This document shows positions 44,643-53,181 of a DNA stretch of 64,000 nucleotides, in pieces. The stretch is from the NCBI GenBank assembly GCA_945862265.1, contig CAMAXP010000003.1:1-64000 (forward strand), given 5' to 3'. Origin of the DNA: Bordetella parapertussis. Lineage in GTDB: Bacteria > Pseudomonadota > Gammaproteobacteria > Burkholderiales > SG8-39. The position numbers and the translations under genes are program-made. The notes below the pieces were generated by a model. The model ran no database searches. It worked only from the letters and a program-made list of their open reading frames with translations, and was not told where the DNA came from. Numbering within the stretch: position 1 is the stretch's first letter; every line of letters starts with the position of its first letter.

Positions 44643-45584
44643 CTAACTCCGTTTACTGTCGCCGTACACCGTCGTGAGCCAGTGGCGGTACTTAGGCACC
44701 TTATTCTTGACGATGTCAAAGTAGAGATCCTGAATCTTCTTCGTTAGCTCACCAGGTTTTCCGTCGCCGATCTTGTAGTGGTCGATCTCGACGATCGGCT
44801 GGACTTCCGCTCCGCTGCCGCAGAAGAAAGCTTCGTCGGCTACGTACAACTCGGTGCGGTCGATGTCGCGCTCGACGACTTCAACCCCTAGCTCATTTTG
44901 GTAGAGCTCGATCAGGGACTCACGCGTGATGCCTTCGAGGATGTCGGCCGACACCGGTGGGGTAAGCACCCGGCCGTCGCGGACCATCATGAAGCAGGCC
45001 CCGGGGCTTTCAGCCACCTCGCCGTGATCGTTGAGCATGATCGGCGGGCCGAAACCATTCATTTTCGCCTCGACCTGCGCGAGGCGCGCATTGTGATAGT
45101 TAGCAGCCGACTTTACACGCGAGGGCGAGGCGTTGTCCGAATTGCGTCGCCAGGTGCTGACGCATGAACGGATGCCCTTAAGGGTCGCAGCCGGAGGACG
45201 CGCATAGGATAGAACGAAGGCGCCTGTCTCGATGTCCTTCGGCTCCCACGCATGCGCTTCGCCGACGCCGAAGTACACCACCGGTCGAAAATGCACGCCC
45301 TCGGTGAACTTGTTGGCGCGAAACAATTCAATGAAGCCCGCGGTGAACTCATCGTCACTCCACGGAACTGTCAGCCGCATGATGTGCATCGACTGGCGCA
45401 GGCGCCGCAAGTGCTCCCTGTTTCGGAAGATGTAGAGTTCTTGCTCTTCGTCGTTCCAGTAGGCGCGCATTCCCTCGAAGACGTTCGCGCCGCGCAGCAA
45501 TGCCTCGGCCGAAACATGGATCGTTGCTTCTTTCCACGGCACGATCTTGCCGTTCATCCAAATGTAGTCCGCCGTGCCGGCCAT
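44643..45584 (-). CDS. ilvE: Branched-chain-type aminotransferase (class IV PLP enzyme)
   Basis: This 313-residue fold-type IV aminotransferase has HVSAEALLRGANVFEGMRAY at the N-terminus, the PLP lysine K158 in SRVKSAANYHNARL, the glutamate in NDHGEVAESPGACF and the phosphate-binding FFCGSGAEVQPI. It is most like IlvE but could be a D-amino-acid or omega-type transaminase. It is convergent with the TPP enzyme gene, 18 bases away. The neighbourhood suggests a catabolic copy, not housekeeping branched-chain synthesis. Confidence 0.85.
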   Translation of the reverse strand: MAGTADYIWMNGKIVPWKEATIHVSAEALLRGANVFEGMRAYWNDEEQELYIFRNREHLRRLRQSMHIMRLTVPWSDDEFTAGFIELFRANKFTEGVHFRPVVYFGVGEAHAWEPKDIETGAFVLSYARPPAATLKGIRSCVSTWRRNSDNASPSRVKSAANYHNARLAQVEAKMNGFGPPIMLNDHGEVAESPGACFMMVRDGRVLTPPVSADILEGITRESLIELYQNELGVEVVERDIDRTELYVADEAFFCGSGAEVQPIVEIDHYKIGDGKPGELTKKIQDLYFDIVKNKVPKYRHWLTTVYGDSKRS

Positions 45585-45615
45585 TACCTGCTCCCGTTTT
45601 GTTTATTCGAGGTTT

Positions 45616-45642
45616 GGGGGTGTCCGGAATTTTGTGTAAACG
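45616..45642. mobile_element. Probable terminal inverted repeat of an IS256-family element
   Basis: TGTCCGGAATTTTGTGTAAA at 45621-45640 lies 10 bases beyond the transposase stop and has the typical look of an IS256-type end. The matching opposite end was not found, consistent with a truncated element. Confidence 0.55.
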
Positions 45643-45651
45643 GCTTTGAGG

Positions 45652-45921
45652 TCAATGCTGTTTCATCCGGTCCTCAAATTGGATAGTAAAGCGGTTTAAG
45701 GCCTCCTTCCAGTCCCGAAGTGGCATGGTCCATTTCTGGCTGATGTTTCTGAGGGCCAGATAGAAGAGTTTTAGCAATGCCTCGTCGCTTGGAAACGAGC
45801 CGCGATTCTTGGTGATCTTGCGCAAACTCATGTTCACCGACTCGATGGCATTGGTGGTGTAAATCACCTTCATGATCTCTGGCGGATAGTCGAAGAACGG
45901 AGTGATGCGCGGCCAGTTTCG
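45652..45921 (-). pseudogene. IS256/mutator-family transposase, C-terminal fragment
   Basis: About 90 residues survive, with RITPFFDYPPEIMKVIYTTN, AIESVNMSLRKITKNRGSFP and a normal end (NRFTIQFEDRMKQH). The ESVN region contains the family's conserved glutamate. The N-terminal 300 or so residues are missing. Upstream of residue RNWPR the frame enters the 29-base repeat at 45919-45947. A fragment of the N-terminus of such a transposase lies at 52763-52945 on the same strand. Confidence 0.85.
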
Positions 45922-45947
45922 CCGTCCCGAGAAGAAGTCCAGCGCGG
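45919..45947. repeat. 29-base direct repeat, left copy
   Basis: The 29 bases beginning TCGCCGTCCCGAGAAGAAG are identical to 53019-53047, same orientation. At both sites the repeat sits between an IS91-like fragment on the right and an IS256-like fragment on the left. It marks the left edge of a 7.1-kb segment. Confidence 0.75.
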
Positions 45948-46028
45948 TCAATCGTGCGGTGTTTGGCGAAGATTCCCCGCTCTCAATGCTGGTTCGACCC
46001 CTGAATCGACTCGAATTGCCTCAGTTCG

Positions 46029-46133
46029 ACGCACGCTGACCCCCGGCACGCCCAGGTGCGTAAGGATCCTGACAATCACGGCAGGCTCTTCGATGGCAGC
46101 GATGATCCTGAACTCGCCGCCAGGGTGCCGGCA
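46029..46133 (-). pseudogene. IS91/IS1294-type transposase, C-terminal fragment
   Basis: The minus strand encodes CRHPGGEFRIIAAIEEPAVI, then VRILTHLGVPG. This matches the zinc-ribbon tail and AAIExPxVIxxILTHLG signature at the end of Y2-type (rolling-circle) transposases. It is in a different frame from the ATPase remnant to its right. Confidence 0.65.
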
Positions 46134-46134
46134 A

Positions 46135-46407
46135 TTTTCGAGGCATTCCACAATTGGCCGTGATAGTGCGCGAGCATTTCCCAGAACCGGCGCAGCGCTG
46201 GACTTCATCGAGAATCACCAGACGGTCCGCCAGCGGTTCCAGGTACGACTCGGCGTCCGACAACCTGGCCGCTTCCGACGGGCGCTCCATGTCGAGATAT
46301 ACCGCCCGCCCGGAATTGCCAACGAGTGCGCGGGCGGGCGTGGTCTTGCCCACCTGGCGCGGGCCAGCCAGTGCCACCACGGGGAATTGCCGCAGCGAAA
46401 CTTGCAA
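46135..46407 (-). pseudogene. Remnant of an AAA_14/DUF4143 ATPase
   Basis: One frame has Walker A (ALAGPRQVGKTT), then YLDMERPSEAARLSDAESYL and Walker B (LVILDEVQR). The sense continues in another frame as RRFWEMLAHYHGQLWNASKI. The part between has been deleted and a frameshift introduced, and the C-terminal DUF4143 domain is absent. It is a short broken piece of an ATPase family of unknown role often found in mobile DNA. Confidence 0.7.
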
Positions 46408-46522
46408 TACGGGAGCCAGTTCGCGTTTTATTATCCTTACATATTAAATGGTAGTGTTTCAATATACGACGATTAAGGCCGGCGAATTCATGTCGGAACT
46501 CTCACCACAAGGAGGCAACGGC

Positions 46523-47476
46523 ATGAGGCGAATTGTCGGCATGGTCGCGGCGCTGTCGGTATCGATAGCCGCGATGGCGCAGGAATATCCGTCCAGACCC
46601 GTGAAAATCGTGCTGCCGTACCCGCTGGGCGGCCCGGGCGACTTCATCTCGCGCACGGTCGGCGAGAAGCTGCAGCAGAAGCTCGGCCAGCCCTTCCTCA
46701 TCGAGCCGCGGCCGGGCGCCAACCTGCGCATGGGCACCGAGTTCCTGGCGAAGTCTGCGCCCGACGGCTACACCATCGCCTTCATCGGCGTGCCGCACGC
46801 GACCAACCCGACTTTCTTCGGTACCCTTCCCTACGACACGCTGAAGGATCTCACAGCGCTGGTCCACCTCGTCGATGTGCCGCTGGTGATCACCGTGCAT
46901 CCGGGCTCAGCGGTGAAGAACCTGCAGGATCTTGTGGCCACCGGCAAGGCGAAGCCGGGCTTCACCGTCGGTACCGCGGGCGTGGGCACCGGGCCGCACC
47001 TGGCGACCGAGTTCCTCAACCTGGTGTCCGGCGCCAACCTGACGCACGTCGGCTACAAGGGCGACGCACCCGCGGTGACGGATCTGCTCGGCGCGCACCT
47101 GGGCGCCGGCCTCAACACCATGCAGGCCGTGGTGCAGCACGTGCGGGCCGGGCGGCTGCGCGGCATCGGCTTGGCCAGCCGCGAGCGCGCTGCCGCGATG
47201 CCCGACCTGCCGACCATCGCCGAGCAGGGTTACCCGGATGTCGTGGTGACGACGTGGTTCGGTTTCATCGCGCCCGCCGGCGTGCCGCGCCCGATCCTCG
47301 ACAAGTTGAACGCCGAGGTCAACGCGGCGCTGGCGATGCCGGACGTGAAGGAGAAGTTCGCCAACGCAGGCCTGGTGCCGGTGGGCGGCTCGATGGAGCA
47401 GTTCGACAAACTGATCCGCAGCGAGATGCAGCGTTGGGGCCGCGTGATCCGCGAGCGTGGCATCAAGCCGGACTAG
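46523..47476 (+). CDS. Bug/TctC-family periplasmic solute receptor
   Basis: This 317-residue receptor has a signal peptide MRRIVGMVAALSVSIAAMAQ. Landmarks are LPYPLGGPGDFISRTVGEKL, HVGYKGDAPAVTDLLGAHLG and APAGVPRPILDKL. The usual GGTD is GGPGD. A strong AAGGAGG at about 46508-46514 selects the ATG at 46523; the longer frame from 46448 is not supported. It is isolated between transposase debris and the convergent TRAP operon. Confidence 0.9.
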   Translation: MRRIVGMVAALSVSIAAMAQEYPSRPVKIVLPYPLGGPGDFISRTVGEKLQQKLGQPFLIEPRPGANLRMGTEFLAKSAPDGYTIAFIGVPHATNPTFFGTLPYDTLKDLTALVHLVDVPLVITVHPGSAVKNLQDLVATGKAKPGFTVGTAGVGTGPHLATEFLNLVSGANLTHVGYKGDAPAVTDLLGAHLGAGLNTMQAVVQHVRAGRLRGIGLASRERAAAMPDLPTIAEQGYPDVVVTTWFGFIAPAGVPRPILDKLNAEVNAALAMPDVKEKFANAGLVPVGGSMEQFDKLIRSEMQRWGRVIRERGIKPD

Positions 47477-47717
47477 CGCCCCTCGCTCCGTCCACCCCGC
47501 CACAGGGGCGTAGGACGTGCGGGGTTGTCAGCCCCGTTGCAGAGCCGTTGCAATAGCTCGGATAGAACCCGTGCAGAATTTTTTATTCTGTGCGGTCTTT
47601 GATCTTCGCCGCAACCTTCGTCTGCCACTGCAAATGGCTGGGGCTATCAGCACTGTTGACGCCGGCGCCGATTTAACCAGGGTACGCCCAATGAATGCTC
47701 ACGGTCGGCGTCAACAC
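47477..47717. other. Intergenic stretch with hairpins between convergent genes
   Basis: Directly after the Bug stop is a stem CGCCCCT (47477-47483) with AGGGGCG (47504-47510). A GGGG...CCCC palindrome follows at 47521-47535, then CAGAAT-TTTTT-ATTCTG (47574-47590). One or more may terminate the Bug gene and the convergent dctM gene. None has a classical stem plus T-run. No coding sequence is seen. Confidence 0.4.
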
Positions 47718-49025
47718 TCAGGCCGGCTTGAACATTTTGCCCGGCAGGTAATGGACGATTTCCGGGAAGACCCAGATCAGCGCGACCGCGACCGCCATCA
47801 GCACGAAGAAAGGCAGCGCGGCTTTCCCGACGTAGAACATGTTCTTGCCGGTCAGCCCCTGCAGCACAAACAGGTTGAAGCCCACCGGCGGGGTGATCTG
47901 CGCCATCTCGACGACCAGCACGACGAAGATCCCGAACCACAGCAGGTCGATGCCGGCCGCCTTGACCGAGGGGAGGATCACCGAAGCGGTCAGCACCACC
48001 ATGGATATGCCGTCCAGAAAACAGCCGAGGATGATGAACAGCACGGTCAGCACGGCGATGAGTTGCCAGGGCTTGAATCCCTGCTCGCCGATCCAGGAGG
48101 CCATCACGCGCGGGATGCCGGTGAAGCCCATCGCCACTGTGAGGAAGGCCGCGCCGGTCAGGATGAAGGCGATCATGCACGAGGTCTTCACCGCCCCCAT
48201 TACGCTCGCGCTGAAATTGCCCCATGTCAGCGAGCCGCCGGCCACGGAGAGCACCAGTGAACCGACGACCCCGAGTACCGCCGCTTCGGTGGGCGTGGCG
48301 ATGCCGGCGTAGATGGACCCGATCACCGCGGCAATCAGCAGGACGGTGGGGATCAGGTAGCGCGCGGCGCGGAGCTTCTCGGCCAGGGTCGTGATGCGTT
48401 CGCGTTTCGGCGTCAGATCCGGGTTCATCAGGGCCCAGATCACGATATAACCGGAAAAAAGCGCCATCAGCATCATGCCGGGCAGCACGCCCGCGACGAA
48501 CAGGCGCGCGATGGAGACGTCGGCCGCGACACCGTACACGATCATGATGATCGAAGGCGGTATCAGCAGGCCGAGCGTCCCGGCGCCGGCCAGCGAGCCG
48601 ACCGCCATGGCCTCGTCATAGCCGCGTTTCCTGAGTTCGGGGACCGTTATCCGGCCGATCGTCGCGGCGGTCGCCGCTGACGAACCCGATATCGCTGCAA
48701 AGATGCCGCAGCCCACCACGTTGGTGTGCATGAGACGTCCAGGCAACGGTTCCACCCAGGGCGCGAGTCCGCGGAACATGTCTTCCGAGACGCGGGTACG
48801 AAACAGGATTTCCCCCATCCAGATGAACAGCGGCAGGGCGGTCAGCGACCAGCTCGCGCTCGAGCCCCACACCGTGGTGGCCATCAACGGTCCGGCCGGC
48901 GAGCCGGTGAAGGCGGCCATCGCCACGAATCCGACCCCCAGCAGTGTGACCGCAACCCACATCCCGGAAATCAGCAGTGCGCCAAGCACGGCCAGCAGGA
49001 TCAGGGAAACGATGACGAGATCCAT
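47718..49025 (-). CDS. dctM: TRAP transporter large permease (DctM)
   Basis: This 435-residue membrane protein with about 12 hydrophobic segments has family motifs PLFIWMGEILFRTRVSEDMF, VVGCGIFAAISGSSAATAAT, GSLAGAGTLGLLIPPSIIMI and GCFLDGISMVVLTASVILPS. It forms the sodium-driven translocation subunit. It starts one base after the stop of the small permease. With DctQ and DctP it makes a complete importer for a carboxylate-like solute. Confidence 0.92.
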   Translation of the reverse strand: MDLVIVSLILLAVLGALLISGMWVAVTLLGVGFVAMAAFTGSPAGPLMATTVWGSSASWSLTALPLFIWMGEILFRTRVSEDMFRGLAPWVEPLPGRLMHTNVVGCGIFAAISGSSAATAATIGRITVPELRKRGYDEAMAVGSLAGAGTLGLLIPPSIIMIVYGVAADVSIARLFVAGVLPGMMLMALFSGYIVIWALMNPDLTPKRERITTLAEKLRAARYLIPTVLLIAAVIGSIYAGIATPTEAAVLGVVGSLVLSVAGGSLTWGNFSASVMGAVKTSCMIAFILTGAAFLTVAMGFTGIPRVMASWIGEQGFKPWQLIAVLTVLFIILGCFLDGISMVVLTASVILPSVKAAGIDLLWFGIFVVLVVEMAQITPPVGFNLFVLQGLTGKNMFYVGKAALPFFVLMAVAVALIWVFPEIVHYLPGKMFKPA

Positions 49026-49026
49026 C

Positions 49027-49557
49027 TCAGCGCTCGAAGCCGAGGTTGACCTCGGAACTCGCGGCTTCCGCGGCCTGGTAGGACGGCGTTCCTCCGGCCA
49101 GGACGACCAGCAGGTCGTCGACCAATGCTAGCAGCAGGATCACCAGACCGAGCGCCATGCCCGACTGGGGGATCCAAAGGGTGATCGGCACCAGGCCCTG
49201 CGAGACGTCATTCAGGCTGTAAGACGTCCAGACCATCTCCACGCTCGCCCACGCGAAATAGCCGATCATGAAAACGGCCAGGGCCAGGCACAGGACTTCG
49301 AGCGCGAGGCGCAGCCCCCCTGTTGCCATCGAAAGGATGATAGTCATGCGGATCTGCTCGTTGCAGCGCAGGGTCCAGGCCAGTCCGAGAAAGGAGGAGG
49401 CCGCCATGCAGTACCCGGCGAACTCGTCGTAGGAGTGCGCGGCGTACCCCAGCTGCCGGCTGACGACCTGGATCAGCGACATCACGCCGATGGCGACCAG
49501 GAAGAATCCGGACAGCACGCCGGACCCCCGGTACACGGCGTTCAGCGCGGTGCGCAT
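49027..49557 (-). CDS. dctQ: TRAP transporter small permease (DctQ)
   Basis: This 176-residue protein with four hydrophobic segments shows the DctQ pattern (SLIQVVSRQLGYAAHSYDEF, then AGYCMAASSFLGLAWTLRCN and EQIRMTIIL). It pairs with DctM. Its start at 49557 comes 7 bases after the DctP stop. Confidence 0.87.
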   Translation of the reverse strand: MRTALNAVYRGSGVLSGFFLVAIGVMSLIQVVSRQLGYAAHSYDEFAGYCMAASSFLGLAWTLRCNEQIRMTIILSMATGGLRLALEVLCLALAVFMIGYFAWASVEMVWTSYSLNDVSQGLVPITLWIPQSGMALGLVILLLALVDDLLVVLAGGTPSYQAAEAASSEVNLGFER

Positions 49558-49564
49558 CGTCCTG

Positions 49565-50545
49565 TCAGTTGCCGTAAGCCTTGAGGATGGCTTCGCCTTC
49601 AGGCCCCGCCTTTGCGACCCACTCCGCAGTCATCTTCTTGCCGATTTCCTGCAGTTCCGCCGCGAATTTCGGGGACGGTTCCAGGACCTTCACGCCCTTT
49701 GAGGCGAGCATCTGTGTGCTCTTGGCGCTCTCGGACTCGCTTGCCGCGGCGCCTCGGGCTTCGGCCGCGGTGGCGGCGTCGCGCACGGCTTTCTGGGCCG
49801 CCGGGTCCAGCTTGGCGAGCGCGGCCTTGCTCACCATGACGATGTTGTGGGGCATGATCGCCCGGACATCGTACATATGGGTCGTCGAGTCCCAGGTCTG
49901 GGTATCCACGCCGCCCGGCGACGAATTGAGCTGCGCGTCGATCATCCCGGTGCGCAACGCCTGCGGAACCTCCGGCGCAACGATCAGGACGGGAATCGCA
50001 CCGGTCAGTTCGGCGAGGCGCGACGTTACCGCACTGTAGGAACGCAACCGCAGGCCCTTCAGGTCCGCCAGCGAGTTCAACTCTTTCTTGGTGTGGATCC
50101 CGGTGGGGGGCCAGACGACCGTATAGAGCAGGGCGATGCCCTGTCCGTCCAGCCGTTTCTCGATCACCGGTTTCGCCGCCGCCCAGAGCCTTTTCTGCTT
50201 GTCATACCCGTTGGCGAGGAAAGGATTGGAATCGAACGCGAACACCGCGGCTTCGTTGGAGAGAATCGAAATCAGCACTTCCGCGATCGGCACCTGCCCG
50301 GTCTGCACAGCGCGCTTGATTTCGGGGTGCTTGATCAGCGAGTTGCCCGAGTGCACCGCGATCTGCAGCTTTCCGCCCGTCGACTTGGCGATATCCTCGG
50401 TGAACTGGCGCACGTTCTTGGTGTGGAAGTTGCTGTCCGGGTACGGCGTGGGCATGTCCCACTTGACCTGCGCCGCGGCGCTACCTGCGACAAGGGCGAA
50501 AGCGGTACCGATTGCAGCAGCAATGAGGCTTTCGCGCTGAATCAT
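49565..50545 (-). CDS. dctP: TRAP transporter substrate-binding protein (DctP)
   Basis: This 326-residue periplasmic receptor has a signal peptide (MIQRESLIAAAIGTAFALVA, cleaved near AAAQV). DctP landmarks include WPPTGIHTKKELNSLADLKG and LKGLRLRSYSAVTSRLAELTGAI, containing the arginine that usually binds the ligand carboxylate, and the EVPQALRTGMIDAQLNSSPG segment. GGAGAC precedes the ATG at 50545. It is the first gene of dctPQM. Confidence 0.9.
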   Translation of the reverse strand: MIQRESLIAAAIGTAFALVAGSAAAQVKWDMPTPYPDSNFHTKNVRQFTEDIAKSTGGKLQIAVHSGNSLIKHPEIKRAVQTGQVPIAEVLISILSNEAAVFAFDSNPFLANGYDKQKRLWAAAKPVIEKRLDGQGIALLYTVVWPPTGIHTKKELNSLADLKGLRLRSYSAVTSRLAELTGAIPVLIVAPEVPQALRTGMIDAQLNSSPGGVDTQTWDSTTHMYDVRAIMPHNIVMVSKAALAKLDPAAQKAVRDAATAAEARGAAASESESAKSTQMLASKGVKVLEPSPKFAAELQEIGKKMTAEWVAKAGPEGEAILKAYGN

Positions 50546-50627
50546 GGGTAGTCTCCGTGGGTGATGGATAGGGGCGGCAAGTGTCGGATAACCGCCTGAG
50601 GCTGTCAATGCTGGCCGTCCTACAGAA

Positions 50628-50855
50628 GTGGCGGCCGACGGCCATTCGGTCGCGCGAGCGCTGGGGCTGGCTCGCTCGATCGCCGAAACCGCGCCGCTGT
50701 CCTCGGGCGCGATCAAGACAGCTATCCGTTACGCACTCTCAGGCGACGCGCAGGGCGCGCAGAACGCCATTGCGCGGTTCTGGTTCACCGAGGACCACAA
50801 AGAAGCCGAAAGCTCGTTCGCCGAGAAGCGCGCGCCTCGCTTCCACGGGCGGTAG
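50628..50855 (+). pseudogene. Crotonase C-terminal remnant
   Basis: The frame encodes ARALGLARSIAETAPLSSGA, then AQNAIARFWFTEDHKEAESS and FAEKRAPRFHGR. This matches the last 75 or so residues of an enoyl-CoA hydratase-like protein. The ending is nearly the same as that of the intact crotonase at 32200-33006 (WFTEDHKEAERAFEEKRSPR). The N-terminal two thirds are missing, leaving no active site. Confidence 0.8.
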
Positions 50856-50866
50856 CCGGGCCTAGT

Positions 50867-51841
50867 TCAGTCGGCCTTGATGCCGGCCTTCTTCGCGATT
50901 TCGCCCCACTTCGCGATCTCGACCTTCACGAAGTCGGTGAACTCCGCCGGCCCGCGCGGGTCGGCGATCGCGCCGCGCTCGATGATGCGCGCCTGCATCG
51001 CTGGATCGAGCAGGATCCTGCGCACGTCGCCGCCGATTTTCTCGACGATGTCGCGCGGCGTCGCGATCGGGATCACGAGCCCGCCCCAGCCCACGCCTTC
51101 GAACCCTGGATAGCCCGACTCGGCGATCGTCGGCACGTCCGGCAGCTGCGGCACGCGCGCGCTGCTGCTCATGCCGATCGCCTTTATCTTGCCCGACCTG
51201 ATGTGCGGCAGCGAGGAGGCGAGGCTGTCCATCATCAGGGTCACCTGCCCGCCGAGCAGGTCGGTCATCGCCGGGCCGCTGCCCTTGTACGGGATGCCGA
51301 CCAAGTCGATGCCGGCGCGGAACTTGAACAGTTCCCCGGTCAGGTGCTGCGAGGTCCCGGTGCCCGGGAATGCCCAGTTGAGCGTGCCGGGGGCTTTCTT
51401 CGCCGCATCGACGAGTTCTTTAACCGTGTTGTGCGGCAGGCTGGGGTGCGCGACCAGCATCAGCGGCACGGTGAAGACGCCGCCGACCATCGCGAAGTCC
51501 TTGACCGGATCGTAGGCGAGCTTGGCGTAGATGCCCGGGTTTACGCCGATCGTGCCGCTGGTGCCCAGCAGCAGCGTATATCCGTCGGCCGGCGCGTCGC
51601 GCCCCGCGAGCGTGCCCGGGACGCCGCCGCCGCCGCCGCGGTTGTCGACGATCACGGTCTGGTTCCAGGTCGCGGTGAGGCGCTCGGCAAGCATGCGGGC
51701 GACGATGTCGGTCGCTTGCCCTGGCGGGAAGGGAACGATCATGCGCACCGGTCTCGCCGGGAACGCTTGGGCCTGTGCCGGGCCTGCGGCCAGCCCGAGG
51801 GCCATGAAAAGAGCCAGCAACCAGATGCGCGATCGATTCAT
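50867..51841 (-). CDS. Bug/TctC-family periplasmic solute receptor
   Basis: This 324-residue receptor has a signal peptide MNRSRIWLLALFMALGLAAG ending near AQAQ. Landmarks are VPFPPGQATDIVARMLAERL, GIPYKGSGPAMTDLLGGQVT and PIATPRDIVEKIGG. It is divergent from a class II aldolase gene, with about 80 bases between them. The intergenic stretch contains TGCTACACT, a possible extended -10 for the aldolase gene. Confidence 0.9.
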   Translation of the reverse strand: MNRSRIWLLALFMALGLAAGPAQAQAFPARPVRMIVPFPPGQATDIVARMLAERLTATWNQTVIVDNRGGGGGVPGTLAGRDAPADGYTLLLGTSGTIGVNPGIYAKLAYDPVKDFAMVGGVFTVPLMLVAHPSLPHNTVKELVDAAKKAPGTLNWAFPGTGTSQHLTGELFKFRAGIDLVGIPYKGSGPAMTDLLGGQVTLMMDSLASSLPHIRSGKIKAIGMSSSARVPQLPDVPTIAESGYPGFEGVGWGGLVIPIATPRDIVEKIGGDVRRILLDPAMQARIIERGAIADPRGPAEFTDFVKVEIAKWGEIAKKAGIKAD

Positions 51842-51923
51842 CGAAACCCTCCTCGCAGATGCGAAGTGACAGATGCTACACTAACTCAACAACTGATCCC
51901 AATGAGGCTCCCGAGGAGCAAGC

Positions 51924-52718
51924 ATGGCCCAGACCGCATCTGCAACCCTCCCTACCACCAAGGCGCGCGCCGGCATCAGCCCGCAGGAATGGCAACTGCG
52001 CGTCGACCTCGCCGCCGCGTACCGCCTCGCCGCAATCTACGGCTGGACCGACCTCAACAACACGCACTTTTCGGCGCGCGTGCCCGGCCCCGACCACCAC
52101 TTCCTGTTGAACCCGTTCGGCATGCTGTTCGACGAGATCACGGCCTCTTCGCTGATCAAGGTCGACCAGGACGGCAACGTGCTGGGCGAGTCGGACTACC
52201 GCACCAACCCGGCCGGTTTCATCATCCACAGCGCGATCCACATGGCGGTGCCGCGGGCGCAGTGCATCGTCCATACCCACAGCCGGTTCGGCACTGCAGT
52301 CGCCATGCAGAAGCAGGGCCTGCTGCCCGCGAGCCAGAAAGCGCTCACAGTCATGGGCTGGCTCGGATACCACGATTTCGAAGGCCCGGCGCTGAACGCC
52401 GACGAGCAGCCGCGCATCGTCGCCGACCTCGGCGATCGCAACATCCTCGTGCTGCGCAACCACGGCCTGCTGACGGTGGGCGAGTCGGTGGGCGAGGCCT
52501 TCGTCTGGATGTACCGCATCGAGACCGCCTGCCGCCAGCAGATCGATGCGCTGTCCGGCGGCTCGGAGCTATCGCCGCTGTCCAAGGAGACCCAGCAGAA
52601 GTCGATCGACATGGGACTCAAGATGTACGGCAAGGGCGGATTCATCGAAGTCGGGCGCGAGTGGCCCGCGCTGCTGCGCCAGCTGGAACGCCACAGCGGC
52701 ATCGGATACCGGGACTAA
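51924..52718 (+). CDS. Class II aldolase/adducin-family protein
   Basis: This 264-residue protein has the zinc ligands H117 and H119 in IVHTHSRFG and a third histidine in VLRNHGLLTVG near residue 180. An N-terminal GWTDLNNTHFSARVPGPD segment is typical of the L-fuculose-phosphate-aldolase-like family. It could be an aldolase, epimerase or decarboxylase; the catalytic partner is not clear. GAGGAGCAAGC precedes the start. It is paired divergently with a Bug receptor gene. Confidence 0.87.
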   Translation: MAQTASATLPTTKARAGISPQEWQLRVDLAAAYRLAAIYGWTDLNNTHFSARVPGPDHHFLLNPFGMLFDEITASSLIKVDQDGNVLGESDYRTNPAGFIIHSAIHMAVPRAQCIVHTHSRFGTAVAMQKQGLLPASQKALTVMGWLGYHDFEGPALNADEQPRIVADLGDRNILVLRNHGLLTVGESVGEAFVWMYRIETACRQQIDALSGGSELSPLSKETQQKSIDMGLKMYGKGGFIEVGREWPALLRQLERHSGIGYRD

Positions 52719-52762
52719 GAAGAGCGGCGCATGGCCTCGGACGTTTTCTTAGCGCGTGCCAT

Positions 52763-52945
52763 TTATCCCCCACGGAAGGGGCATTGTGCATCACGCTCGA
52801 TCAGAGCCTTTTTGAACGCCGTCGAGGCCTCCTGCACCGCCTCGGCCGTCATCGGCCCTTTGACGAACTGGTCGAGAAACTCAGGCGGGATCCTGGGCAA
52901 TACCGCCGCTTGCGCGGCCGCGTCGGCTTTCTGCTGTCGACGCAT
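52763..52945 (-). pseudogene. IS256-family transposase, N-terminal fragment
   Basis: From the ATG at 52945 the frame gives MRRQQKADAAAQAAVLPRIP, then PEFLDQFVKGPMTAEAVQEA and TAFKKALIERD, before ending abruptly in CPFRGG. This is the usual first 55 residues of a mutator-type transposase, with the rest missing. It complements the C-terminal fragment at 45652-45921 on the same strand, although the middle of the gene is present in neither place. Confidence 0.75.
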
Positions 52946-53018
52946 GGTTAGGCACCAGATGACGCGCTCCAACGGGTATAGAAATTTCAAACCACCTTTT
53001 CTCTGATGCACGACAGCA

Positions 53019-53047
53019 TCGCCGTCCCGAGAAGAAGTCCAGCGCGG
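53019..53047. repeat. 29-base direct repeat, right copy
   Basis: Identical to 45919-45947. Here it joins an IS91-like fragment (to the right) with about 70 bases of unassigned sequence leading into the IS256 N-terminal fragment. Confidence 0.75.
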
Positions 53048-53135
53048 CCAGGCGCTGCATGAATTCCAGCGGCGACATCCTGATGTGCGTGGTGTTGTCG
53101 CGCCAAACGGTTTTTTTAGGCTTAGGCGGGGGCTG
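53048..53135 (-). pseudogene. IS91/IS1294-type transposase, internal fragment
   Basis: The minus strand encodes PPKPKKTVWRDNTTHIRMSP, then LEFMQRLAAL. This is the highly conserved block near the end of the Y2 transposase catalytic domain. It breaks off exactly at the 29-base repeat. Confidence 0.7.
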
Positions 53136-53181
53136 GATGTCGATTCATCGTCAAAACGAAATGTAACTGCGCCCGGCAGCA

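Noticed and set aside
45919..45947. The 29-base repeat as a site-specific attachment site
   Set aside because: No integrase gene and no tRNA gene lie beside either copy. Duplicated transposon debris explains it better.
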